From assembly GCF_000208925.1 (NCBI RefSeq), contig NW_001915267.1:1-11169 (forward strand): DNA of 11,169 nucleotides, read 5' to 3'. Below, one piece after another: positions 1 to 9,162 of the stretch. This DNA comes from Entamoeba histolytica HM-1:IMSS (lineage: Eukaryota; Evosea; Mastigamoebida; Endamoebidae). The first letter of the stretch is position 1, and every line of letters starts with the position of its first letter. Below the pieces are notes generated by a model. It made no database searches and was not told the DNA's origin. It was given only the letters and a program-made list of their open reading frames with translations. A program made the translations under genes and the position numbers.

Positions 1-420
1 ATCATGAACTCGAGGTAATAATTTATTTGGATAGTTGTTCATGATATTTCTCTGTGGTATATCATGAAGCTTTCTTAATGTTTCCTTAAGTAATAAATAC
101 AAAAAACAACTTCAAACTACTTTTAATTTCTTCATTCATTTGATCACCACATTAATCATTTGAATGTCCCTTTTATTCCGTATTACTTTTCTATTTAGAT
201 TCTACTCTTAGAAATGGTCATCTCATCAGATGCTTTTCATTATTATCCTTTCACATTCCTTTGTTTAATTTCCTAATTACATGTTTTTGTTTTCTTTTTA
301 TATTTCTTTATTCATCTCCTCTATCTGTTTGATAGTGTCTCTTAAGTTTCTCTTGCTTATTTCTTTCTATTTTATATTCCCTGTTTTATACTTCTTCTTA
401 CTTTCACTTCTTTTAATTAC
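1..420 (-). pseudogene. Degraded protein-coding remnant leaving the left edge
   Basis: I do not recognise the product. On the minus strand the last 37 codons before the edge (111 to 1) are open and include the stretches LLLKETLRKLHD and IPQRNIMNNYPNKLL, so a reading frame continues outside the window. Upstream, a different single frame from about 420 to 112 gives charged, protein-like text (for example NKQEKLKRHYQTDRGDE and KHLMR.PFLRVES) broken by a stop about every 12 codons. The + strand here is strongly pyrimidine-rich, as expected for the template-like strand of an A-rich Entamoeba gene. Stops and a frame change make this a pseudogene or a badly eroded gene end. No family can be named. 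Confidence 0.35.
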
Positions 421-1319
421 TAGCTTCTTCTTTCTTAATTAAGTCTTTCATCTCTTACTTTATACTTAGTGTATTCATATATGTATTATGATTTCTTGTT
501 TGAAGTTCTGTTCTTTTTTTCTTTAAATATCTTCTTTCCTTTCTTATCAAATTTTATTTATAACAAAATTGTGTTTCTTGGGATTATTTCAGTCTTTTAA
601 TATTTTAAATTTGGTAAACAAAAATATGAAATGCCTACTACCAAAAATCTTTGAAAATTAGTTTGGTATATTCTAAAATTATCATAAACCATTGAACAAA
701 ATACTTATTCTTTTGTTTCTATTTCATCTTTCTTACTCTTTTATTAATTATTCTTATATTCTATTATTAATTTGTGTTTATCAAGAAGAATAAAAAAGAC
801 CAAAATAAAATAATCAATTCAATCATTTTCAATTAAATTCTTTGATTGAACATAATAAAAATGTATAGTATTACTTTTATTTATTTTAGTACTTCATACT
901 AACATATTAATATTCGAATATATTTATAATTATACTTTAATTATGTTTTGATTTCTTTTAATAAATACAAACTACCATTAAAAATTATCAATAATCATTA
1001 TACAAGAATTGTCATTTCTTACAATTTCTTATTTGAATTAACTCATTGAATAATTAAAAATTACTTAATTAAGTGTTAATAGATTTTTCATATATTCTTC
1101 TTAGTTTAGCGGAGATTAATCCCTTCCCTATTTAAAAAACAGTAATCTTTTTGTTTAACTTATCATTTATGTTTTTCTTGCAAAATGAAAAAATCACTTC
1201 TTTGCTTTATTTCTTCTTATTAAGGTTTTTCAAACTTCTTCTGCTTATTTCTTCTTTTTAACCTTTTGTTTATTTTCTATCTTAATTTTAAACATTTTCT
1301 TTTTCCTTTTTTCTTTATT
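421..1319. other. AT-rich stretch without a supportable gene
   Basis: The first part (about 421-600) still reads like charged coding sequence on the minus strand with frequent stops. From about 600 to 1319 I see only AT-rich and pyrimidine-rich sequence with short unrelated open stretches. A small patch at 1109-1131 (gcggagattaatcccttccc) is richer in G and C than its surroundings but carries no recognisable motif. Confidence 0.4.
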
Positions 1320-1575
1320 TTATGAATGAGAGAAGAGACTATTTCATTCCCATTATATTATTATGTTTAATTTTCTTTTAGTCTTACCCACACTTTAGTA
1401 CTTCTTTATATTACACCATGTAATATTCTATCATAATATCTTGCTACACCCTTTGCAACTTTACCTAATACATTTCTAATTCAAATGCACTGTCATAACC
1501 AGATAATAACTGGAAGTGTCGATGCTTGAATTTGTACTAGGGTTTGTGTGGTGTTTTAGACATGCCATCTTCGAT
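1320..1575 (-). pseudogene. Small degraded coding remnant with a start codon
   Basis: The minus strand has an uninterrupted run of about 34 codons beginning near 1575 (MACLKHHTNPSTNSSIDTSS and on) that stops at a TAG near 1471. It is followed in another frame by NVLGKVAKGVARYYDRILHG and, after one TAA, RSTKVWVRLKEN. Base composition is clearly less AT-rich than the flanks, which favours former coding DNA. The piece AKGV...ILHG recalls the AKG/HRDIK region of Entamoeba kinases, but the match covers too few residues and what follows does not continue as a kinase. The identity is left open. At least one frameshift and two stops make it non-functional as it stands. Confidence 0.3.
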
Positions 1576-2385
1576 CTCCCAAAAAAATAAATACATAATG
1601 AAAGAAGAAAATAAAAGTAGACAAGAATAATACTAAGTGATAATAAATGGATGAATATAAAAAGAAGAATAAGAGTTAATGTGATATTAAATAGAGAATA
1701 AATAGAGATGAATAAGAAAAAAAATAAAGAAGAAAAGAAAATAAAAATTCATAGAAGAACAACAATAAATAAATAAAGAAGAAATAATAATAAATTAAAA
1801 AATAAATTGTTATAAATGAATCATATAAATGATATTAATATCAATTATTCTCTTATACTTCACTTATTTTATTCATATTTTATATATTTACATATGATTA
1901 ATCAAATATTTAATTCATCCAATAGTTTTATATTGTAATTATTTCATAATTATTTATATTCATTTTTAATTTGTTGTTTCATTATTTCAATAATGATAAA
2001 TCAACATATGATTAATATAAATATGATTATAAATGTTATTATTCATTTAATTAATAACCATTTTAACAATTTGTATGATAATATTTGTGTTAAAATGTTG
2101 TGTTTTCATTATTATTTATTCATTCATAATATATTCATGACATTTTCTATTTCTTATGAATTTATTAATTCATTTTCTTTTATTTTCTTTTAATATCAAT
2201 GTTTATTCTTTTATCGTATCATTTTTTTGATAATATTGGTTATTCATTAATCTCAAATGTATATGAAATAATTCAATTTTATAATAACATTAAACATGAA
2301 TGAAATATAGAGTAAGAAATATTTTATAGACATATGAATAAAAGATAAAGAAGAATACGAAAAGAAAAAGAGAGAAACACAATAA
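1576..2385. other. AT-rich intergenic DNA, no gene seen
   Basis: The + strand is purine-rich low-complexity sequence from about 1595 to 1800 and then mixed A/T. A 12-bp palindrome GATATTAATATC lies at 1831-1842. Open frames here encode only Ile/Asn/Phe-rich text expected by chance from such composition. I see no gene, RNA or mobile element. Confidence 0.5.
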
Positions 2386-3588
2386 TTAGAAGAATATCAA
2401 ATGAATAACAAAAGCCAAAAACATAAACATACCTGATGTTCCATCAAGATTGTTGTGATTATCAGAAATATCATCAGAACTAACAATAATTTTATCATGT
2501 GAAATATCAGAAGTATTTGTATTTTTATTATCTTGTTTTTCATTTTGTTGTGGTGATGGTTGTGGATGTTTTTCTGGCTGATTTTGTTGCGATTGATTTT
2601 GTGGTTGTGGCTGTTCTTCTGATTTTGGTGGTTGTTCTTTTGGTTGTGTTGAAGTTGAAGTGTCTGGTACCCAATATTTTGCATCATTAAATTTTGCGCT
2701 TTTTTATTTGTTTCAATAAAATTTGCATCTTTTATTTTTTCATTCTTTTCTTCTTTTATCATCTCTTTTGTTTTATTATCTCTTTATCTTCTTTCTTTTT
2801 ATATTCTCTCCTTTCTACTTGTATTCTTTCTTCATCTTCTTCTACTTCTTACTTTATTTTTATTCTTTTATATCTTTCTCTTCTTTTTCCATTATTTGCT
2901 TTTTTCGTCGCACATATATGTCTGTTTTTGTGATATTATTCTTCCATCTGTATTGTATTTGTTTGTTCAATATCATAGCGATGTCTTTATATTGGAACAT
3001 TGTTTCATATGGGGTTTATATTATTTATTGAATGTATATTTTCTTATTAATCAATATGATTATGTCAATATGTCATGTTTCTTCATTTATAATTTATTGT
3101 TACCAATACAATATAGTAGAATGTGTTCTATTGTCTTTACAAAGTGTGGAATATTTTATTCTTTCATTTTTCTTTATTTTTGATTTTCTATACCCACAAA
3201 ATATTGCTCCATCTTGCATTTTAGTTAATTGAAGAAATGCATCCTTTTAATATTGATGAACTTCAATGCTTTCACTGTAGTAGTTTTATATACTCATTTG
3301 ATTCATTCCATCTTCTAAATTGTCCACTTATTTGATGACACTTCCATTTTTTGATGTATTTATCAATAATTCTTTATTTCTACTACTACTTCTTTTCTTT
3401 TTTCTTTTCAATAATTTCATTTATTATTTCTTTTATTTTGTTTCATTTATTTTATGAATTAATGTTTTTAATTCTATTCCATATTCATTTATTGCCATAC
3501 CATCTATCTAATATGTTATTTTCTATTTCATTCTTCTACAATAATACATTATTGTTCTAATCAGTTCATTAACATATTCTTCTATCAT
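2386..3588 (-). pseudogene. Broken gene with open Pro/Gln-rich C-terminus
   Basis: Read on the minus strand from an ATG at 3588-3586 (MIEEYVNELIRTIMYYCRR) the frame gives protein-like text almost to 2890: AINEYGIELKTLIHKINE, then VDNLEDGMNQMS, QLTKMQDGAIFCGYRKS, YSTLCKDNRTHSTILYW and IQYRWKNNITKTDIYVRRKK. It is broken by about ten stops, mostly TAA and TAG. From about 2890 to 2705 charged coiled-coil text continues with frame changes. From 2703 to 2386 a frame of 105 residues is fully open: FNDAKYWVPDTSTST, then about 45 residues rich in Pro, Gln, Glu and Asn, then a Ser/Asp-rich stretch and a short hydrophobic end. The last frame change falls on a run of six T (A on the coding strand) at 2700-2705. 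A GTATGT at 2432-2427 could instead be an intron donor, but no TAG acceptor was found close by. The N-terminal pattern (IELKTL..K) is faintly like an FCH/F-BAR helix; this is only a guess. Confidence 0.5.
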
Positions 3589-4205
3589 AATTATTAATGT
3601 TTCATTTATTGTGTTATTTAACTTTATAAATAAAGAAGACAAAATAAAATAATGCTATAAATCGTATAAGATATTAATATATTAAAAATGAAGTGTATTG
3701 AATAATTAATAAGATATTGAAAGAATATTAAAGTAATAAAATTATATAAATTAATGAATTAATATTATACATATAATTGTAAATATCATATATTTAATAT
3801 GAATAGTAAAATGACATGAAAATTAACAAAATTATGAATATAATAAAATAAAAAATAAAATACAAATTAACAAATAATTATATTCTACAATATAAAATAT
3901 ATTGAATTTATAAATAAATTCGAATAAATTAATTATTGAATAATAAATGGATATAATAGAACTAAAAAGATAATACCACATTCTTGATAAAATAAGAAGA
4001 AATAAAGAATCTAAAATCTATAAATTCAATCAAATAATATTCATATCATTTATTAAATCATTTTAACAATAACTATTAAAATAATGAAAATCAAATGTTA
4101 AGATATAACAAATAAATTATTTTGATATTTTCGTTAAGAAGAAAAAGAGATAAATTGAAATATTTAATGATTAGAACTATAAAATGTATTTGTTATAAAA
4201 ACAAA
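3589..4205. other. AT-rich spacer, no gene seen
   Basis: About 620 bases of nearly pure A/T with no reading frame of protein-like character on either strand. The first bases (3589-3640) may hold the upstream region of the minus-strand remnant that starts at 3588, but I could not recognise an Entamoeba GAAC or TATA-like element with confidence. Confidence 0.5.
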
Positions 4206-4237
4206 AAAAAAATAATAAAACAAAAAAATAATAAAAC
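4206..4237. repeat. Two tandem copies of a 16-bp A-rich unit
   Basis: The unit aaaaaaataataaaac occurs at 4206-4221 and again at 4222-4237, exactly adjacent. It lies about 35 bases beyond the 3' end of the tRNA gene. With the repeats on the other side this gives the tRNA a short repeat on each flank. Confidence 0.75.
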
Positions 4238-4265
4238 AAAAAGGAAAATTAAAAAAATATAAAAT

Positions 4266-4269
4266 AAAA
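4266..4269 (-). terminator. Pol III T-run terminator of the tRNA gene
   Basis: On the minus strand the tRNA 3' end is followed after two bases by TTTT (4269-4266), then A and another TTTT. Runs of four or more T directly after a tRNA gene are the usual RNA polymerase III stop. A longer T run follows near 4250. Confidence 0.7.
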
Positions 4270-4271
4270 GA

Positions 4272-4342
4272 TGCACTACCCGGGAATCGAACCCGGATCT
4301 CCACCTTGGGAGGGTGAAATTCTACCATTAGACCAGTAGTGC
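4272..4342 (-). tRNA. tRNA-Gly (anticodon CCC)
   Basis: The minus strand folds into a complete cloverleaf of 71 bases including the discriminator A at 4272. The acceptor stem is GCACTAC/GTAGTGC, 7 pairs. The anticodon stem is TCACC/GGTGG around the loop CTCCCAA, so the anticodon is CCC (positions 4310-4308 on the minus strand), reading the glycine codon GGG. The T arm is CCGGG-TTCGATT-CCCGG with a 4-base variable loop. The D stem has one weak C/A opposition at its third pair, otherwise the layout matches eukaryotic tRNA-Gly. Internal Pol III promoters are visible: box A as TGGTCTAATGG and box B as GGTTCGATTCC. There is no intron and no encoded CCA, as expected for a eukaryotic nuclear tRNA. 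It is a single copy here, flanked by short tandem repeats on both sides. Confidence 0.96.
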
Positions 4343-4399
4343 TTCTATTCTTTTTCTTTTCTCTATTTCTTTTTCTTTTCTCTATTTCTTTTTCTTTCT
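4343..4399. repeat. Three 19-bp pyrimidine tandem repeats touching the tRNA 5' end
   Basis: Units at 4343-4361, 4362-4380 and 4381-4399 share the pattern tctatttctttttcttttc; the first and last copies differ at two or so positions. The first copy begins at the base directly beyond the tRNA 5' end. Entamoeba tRNA genes are known to be arranged with short tandem repeats between them, so this may be a dispersed remnant of such a unit. Confidence 0.8.
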
Positions 4400-4601
4400 T
4401 ATTTCATTTTTATCTTCCTTTACTTTTGTTAGTCTTACTATTAAAATTTCCTTCTTTATAATCTTTAAGTAAAATACTTTCTTAAAATATCTTCCTATTT
4501 ATTTGTTTTATTATTCTTTATTTATTTATTTTTGTGTTATTTTCCTTTCTTATTTATTGTCTTCAAATTTTATATTTTTTTATTTCTTTTGTTTATTATC
4601 G

Positions 4602-4750
4602 TTATTTATTTCTTCTTTTCTTTTTTTCTTTATTTATTTCTTTACCTTTCTCTATTTCTATTTGTTTTTGATTTAAATATACTTCTTGTTCGGTATTATT
4701 TTTATTTTCTTCACCTATTTTATTTTTAATTATTTCATCATATTCTCTTT
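4602..4750 (-). pseudogene. Charged coiled-coil coding remnant
   Basis: An open minus-strand run of 49 codons from 4750 to the TAA at 4604-4602, bounded upstream by a TGA. It begins KREYDEIIKNKIGEENKN and continues with QKQIEIEKGKEINKEKKK, a Lys/Glu-rich helix-like sequence with little other information. Between it and the membrane segment at 5148-5330 the minus strand keeps giving charged text (DRYDSYKEKKRRYK, EDNLKYNKNMK) with stops and frame changes. The two may be parts of one decayed gene. No family can be assigned, and low-complexity Lys/Glu text in A-rich DNA can arise by chance. Confidence 0.35.
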
Positions 4751-5147
4751 TCAATTTATTTGTTATTTTTTACTTTCATTTCTTCTTCTTTCTTCTTCTT
4801 TATTTTTATTTCTTATTTTATCTTTATTATCACATTTATTCTTCTTTTTCTTATTCTTTTTTCTTTCTTTTTCATTTCACTTTTCATTATAATTTTCATA
4901 TTCTTATTATATTTCAAATTATCTTCTATATGTTTTGTTTATTTATATCTTCTTTTCTTTTCTTTATATGAATCATATCTATCATTCATTAATAAATACA
5001 ATAAAATATGTTATATCCTCTGTATTGAAATTGTCTAATAGAATATGATATTACTTCTATAATCTAATTATGAAACAAAGAAACAAAATCATTTCATTGT
5101 TTAAATCATTGAATCATTATATTTTTAATAATCGTTCATTATGTTTA

Positions 5148-5330
5148 TTATGTTATTATCACTCTTATTATTCTCTTCTTTTTATTTGGTTCTTCATTTG
5201 TATTATTTTCTTTGTTCTATTTGACATATTTCTTTATTATCTGTTCATATGCAGAAGCATTACATGAGACACAACAAACTATCACAACAGCCATTATTAT
5301 AACAATTGGAATAATAATGTATGAACCACT
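5148..5330 (-). pseudogene. Remnant of a single-pass membrane protein
   Basis: The minus strand reads SGSYIIIPIVIIMAVVIV followed by CCVSCNASAYEQIIKKYVK, one TAG (5219-5217), then NKENNTNEEPNKKKRIIRV and a TAA at 5150-5148. This is a hydrophobic segment of about 18 residues, a CC..C cluster and a basic tail, so the charged side would be cytoplasmic by the positive-inside rule. Upstream in the same frame Asp/Asn/Glu-rich text (NTYDNENDxSDE) is broken by several stops up to about 5400, where the LINE-like coding on the other strand takes over. It could be the interrupted end of a gene hit by the LINE. The family is not recognised. The reading also has a hydrophobic shadow on the + strand, which I judged weaker. 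Confidence 0.4.
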
Positions 5331-5355
5331 TCACTCATCACTTCAATCATTTTCA

Positions 5356-6419
5356 TTATCATAAGTATTTTATCATTAATTCAAATAGAAACATTCAGTA
5401 TTATATTACAAATAATTCACATAATAAAAACAATAAAGATATAAATATTATCATAATAAAAGACATCAACAAATGAGAAATAAAAGAAATGATAGAAATA
5501 CAAAACCAAGAATATTGGAAAATACTCTTTGAAAAAGAAGTTAAAATACTTACACAACATGAAATATATGAAATTAAGAAAACAAAGAGTAAAGAATAAA
5601 CCATAGCAACAAGATGGAGAAAATAGTATTTACTTGCAAGAGAAAAAAAATAAAAATGATTAGAAAGGAAGAAGAAACTATCAGTATGACGATGGAAGAA
5701 TATGATAAACAACAAAATCAAATTGAGATTAATGACAATAAATTATTTAATAAATATTCGATTAGTATTGAAAATGATGAGAAAATGGAGTTATTGATGA
5801 GAAGAAAAGGATATGTTTGGTAATGAGAAGAAAGTCGATGAAGAGAAAAAGAGGATTAATGTAAAAAACAATGAAATTAAGAGAAAAGAAAGAAAATGAA
5901 CAATGAAAATGAGAAAAGAGTAGAAGAATTAGAAAAAAGAGTTGAGGAGGATATAAAAGAGAAAGAAGAAATGGAAGTACAAATAGAAATAAAAGAATAA
6001 CCCATTAATAAATTAACAAATGATATTATGGCATTAAAGAAGAAGTATGAGAATGAATTAAACACGAAAATAAGAGTGTGATAAAAAATATTCAAATTCC
6101 ATGCTGAATTTGAGATGAAAATGTTTGAAGTAAATAATTTAACACATCAATTATTATTTATGAAAGATAAAGTATCTAAATTAGAAAATAAAAACACACA
6201 GAAAGAAAAGAAGAAAGATGAAATAAATTACAATATAACAGAATCATCTGAATCACAAATTGTGAATGACCTCTCCCCTAATGTGGTAGTAGCTGATGAA
6301 ATATCATCATGTGAAGATGATCTTCCAAAAAAAGAAAGTTAACGCAGAAATTCATTGAAGAAATGGTTATTCAGCATAAGAAGATCACAACAGTTGAATT
6401 AGACAATAAAAACAATTGA
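5356..6419 (+). pseudogene. LINE ORF1-like coiled-coil protein, broken
   Basis: Probable nucleic-acid-binding partner protein of the LINE, by position and coiled-coil character only. Frame 2 from about 5356 gives INSNRNIQYYITNNSHNKN and EYWKILFEKEVKILTQHE, with stops TGA 5474, TAA 5597 and TAG 5624. At the A8 run 5643-5650 it moves to frame 1, open to TAA 5821. Frame 2 then continues for about 30 codons (FGNEKKVDEEKKRINVKNNE) to TGA 5897, and frame 1 resumes at 5896 with NENEKRVEELEKRVEEDIKE, a heptad-like coiled coil, and runs with TAA 5998 and two stops near 6080 to TAA 6340. At the A7 run 6327-6333 frame 3 takes over (KLTQKFIEEMVIQHKKITTV) to TGA 6417. No clear start codon was found at the front. 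Because frame 3 runs straight into the ORF2 frame, the ancestral element could have had one long ORF or two. Confidence 0.65.
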
Positions 6420-7375
6420 AACAAACAGATAGAAAAGAAGAAATTTTAACATTTTATAAATGTTTTGCTTTGAAATTATTTGAAAGAAAATTAAGATGTC
6501 AACTTAAAGAAGAAATAATAGAAAGATTAATACATGAAATTGGAATTAAAGTAAATGATATTAATGAATATAAAGAAATAATAAAGAAGATATTTCAAAT
6601 AAAGAATGAAATTAAAAGAGAAATCAATAGAATAATGAAGGAAGAAATAATAAAACATCAATGAAAAGATAATGAAATAAAAGAAATAATAACTAGAATG
6701 AACAAGAAAGAAGAAATAGAAGAAGATGAAATAATGAAGATATTTAAAGAAGAAGAAATGAAAGAACAAGAAGATGTACAATTTATTAATTATTATTGTA
6801 ATAAGAAGAAAGTACATCAAATAATTAATATTATTAATACAAATGAAATAATAATAAATACATTAGATGATTATTATCATTATATTAAAACTGTAGATTC
6901 CACTATTAACATTATTAATAAAAATAAACAAGAAAGAAGTTGAAAGAAAAGTATAGAAAGAATAATATAATCAAAAATATATAGAATAAGAGATTTGTTC
7001 AATAATAAACAATACATGAAATTAAAAAGAATAATACATATTAAGAAATATGATATATATCATATTAAAGTAAAAACAATTGAACAAATAAACTATTATA
7101 AATACCTCCGAAAGATGAAAAGAATAGAAATAGAAATAAGAAAGAATAAATTGAAAAAGAATAAGATTGAAATATAAAATGATGAAATATAGAAAAGATA
7201 ACATTTAAATAAATCTAAAGAAGATGAATATTTAGATAATATCTCCACTAGTAATTTCTGGAAATGAATCTATGAAACTAACACTAATATAGATTTCCTG
7301 AATATTAATTTATACGAAATATTAAATGAAAATAGAATTAATAATAGAATGTTCATAATCACTCTAAATGAATTA

Positions 7376-8335
7376 GATTATGATATTAAATTTACTGCTA
7401 ACTGGAAGGCACCAGGAGTTGATAAAATACAATGATTTTGATTAAATAATTAAATTAACCAAAGAAATATTTATTAAAATTATTTAATGAATGGTTAAAC
7501 AATCCTAATGAAATACCTATTCATTTTATTCAATGAAGAAGAATAATATTAATATATTAGAAATGAAATAAATTAGACAATCAGAATTACAGACAAATAA
7601 CTTGTTTAAATTGTCTGTTAAAAGTGTATACATCAATATTAAAGATGAAAATAGAAAATCAATTAATACTAAATCAAATTGAAAAACAATTATCATTAAC
7701 TCAAATTTGATGTAAAAAATACATATGCATCATAAGAATGATTATTATACATCACTATAATAATTCATTTATTAATAAAGAATAAATGGAAGTTGGTAGA
7801 AACATATTATGATGTCTCCAAAGCATATGATAGTATTAATCATCAATGGATTAAACAATGCTTAATATATTTTAATATCACACTTGTATTAATTAATAGT
7901 ATATTATACATATCAAATAATACATATCTTAATTTATATTATAATCATGAAAGTGTGGGTATAATTAATGTAGAAAGATGAATAATACAAGGTGACAGCC
8001 TATCTCCACTCTTATTTGTATTATCTATTGTTATTTTATCTAAACAATTAGATAAACAAATAATCAAATTAAATAATAAAATGAATTGAGAAGAAAAACA
8101 ATTCATGTTAAACCACATATTATATATTGATGATTTAAAGATAATAACTAATAGCCTCGATGAAATGGAAATTACACGAATTAACAAAAGAAATAATAAT
8201 TGAATATGATTAAAAATTAAAGTAGAAAAGAATGAGATAATGAATAATATTAATATTCAAATAAATGGTGAATTAGATGAACTACCAAGAGTAACTAATG
8301 ACAATCCTTATAAATACCTTGGTATTGAAATATGA
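7376..8335 (+). other. Reverse transcriptase domain of the LINE
   Basis: RT motifs in order: WKAPGVDK at 7403-7426; the IPIHFIQ-stop-RR segment around 7513-7542, where the family has a conserved Gly-Arg; YRQITCLN at 7588-7611; motif A YYDVSKAYDSI with its catalytic Asp at 7811-7813; motif B QGDSLSP at 7988-8008; motif C YIDD at 8123-8134; and KYLGI near 8312-8326. All three catalytic aspartates are still encoded. Text around motif C (LNHILYIDDLKI) is typical of the R4 group. The domain is split by frame changes and TGA/TAA/TAG stops, so no single open frame covers it. Confidence 0.9.
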
Positions 8336-8748
8336 GATAAAGTAAATATTAATAAATATTGTACAAGAATATTAAATGATGTATCTTCTATTTTATCATC
8401 ATTAAACACTGTGAAATATAACATTATCAATACAATAAGAAAGATTAATAGTGATATAATCTCCAAATTAAGATATGGATTTAGTATTGTCACATGGAAA
8501 CTAGGATAGTTTGAGGGTATAGATAAACAAATCAGAAATTCATTGATACAACTCCAATTATACAGTAGAAATATACCCAAAAGCAGATTATATGTTAAAA
8601 TAAATGAAATGGGATTAGGATTAATGTCAGCAAGAGATGAATGTGGTAAAGAATTATTAAGAATATATTTAAAATATAAATATCAAACACAGGAATATGA
8701 AAAATGATAGAAATAATAAAAGAAAATCCAAATTGAATAATTAAAAGA

Positions 8749-9162
8749 ATGAAGAAAACATTTTGTAAAAAGATTAATTTTAATGAATTAATTGAGATAA
8801 TAGAATTAAATGAAAGAAAACATGATGTAAAGGAAGTATTTGAATGTGTAAATAATGAATTAAATGATAGATATTTAAGTGAATGGAGAGAAAAGAAATG
8901 TGGTGAATATATAAGAAATGCAAATGGCACTTTTAATTATAAGAAATTAACAGTAGCAACATGGAGGTCATTAAATATAAAAAGAAATGCATTCCTCCAA
9001 ATAGTAAAGATGCAAGAAGGTGTAAGTATGACAGGAAATATTAAATCAAAAATACTCCAAAATGATGATTTAAAATATTGTAAACATTGCCCTAACACAA
9101 TTACATCTATTAATCACATATTGTTAGGATGTAATGAAAAAGAATCAAATATCAAAACATGA
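8749..9162 (+). other. Open ORF2 segment with CCHC zinc finger
   Basis: A stop-free stretch of 137 codons in frame 1 starting at an internal ATG. It includes LSEWREKKCGEYIR and ends in the finger CKHCPNTITSINHILLGC, which fits C-x2-C-x8-H-x4-C with the ligands at 9079, 9088, 9115 and 9130. This finger precedes the restriction-like endonuclease in R2/R4-type LINEs and is thought to bind nucleic acid. It is the longest uninterrupted part of the element. The ATG is not a true gene start: protein-like text continues upstream through TGA 8734. Confidence 0.8.

Noticed and set aside
1320..1440. Possible protein kinase fragment (AKGV...ILHG...LKEN)
   Set aside because: Only a handful of residues fit the Entamoeba kinase pattern, the HRD motif itself is absent, and the downstream sequence does not continue as a kinase.
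1993..2193. Open + strand frame of 66 codons
   Set aside because: Its translation is Ile/Asn/Phe-rich text expected from random AT sequence, with no domain or signal.
2694..3232. Several overlapping + strand frames of 60-100 codons with very hydrophobic Phe/Leu/Ser text
   Set aside because: They are the reverse complement of A-rich coding remnants on the minus strand, which makes Phe/Leu/Ser-rich frames automatically.
4200..4400. CRISPR-like or satellite array around the tRNA
   Set aside because: There are only two and three repeat copies, with no spacers, and the organism is eukaryotic.
4532..5267. + strand hydrophobic frames that look like membrane proteins
   Set aside because: Same composition effect; the minus-strand reading is charged or has a single bounded membrane segment and is more protein-like.
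5401..5721. 106-codon minus-strand hydrophobic frame
   Set aside because: It is antisense to the charged ORF1-like LINE coding and has no feature besides Phe/Ile/Ser richness.
6325..6345. Basic PKKRKL-like nuclear localisation signal at the frame switch
   Set aside because: It appears only if the frame changes inside an A7 run, and any Lys-rich joint would look similar.
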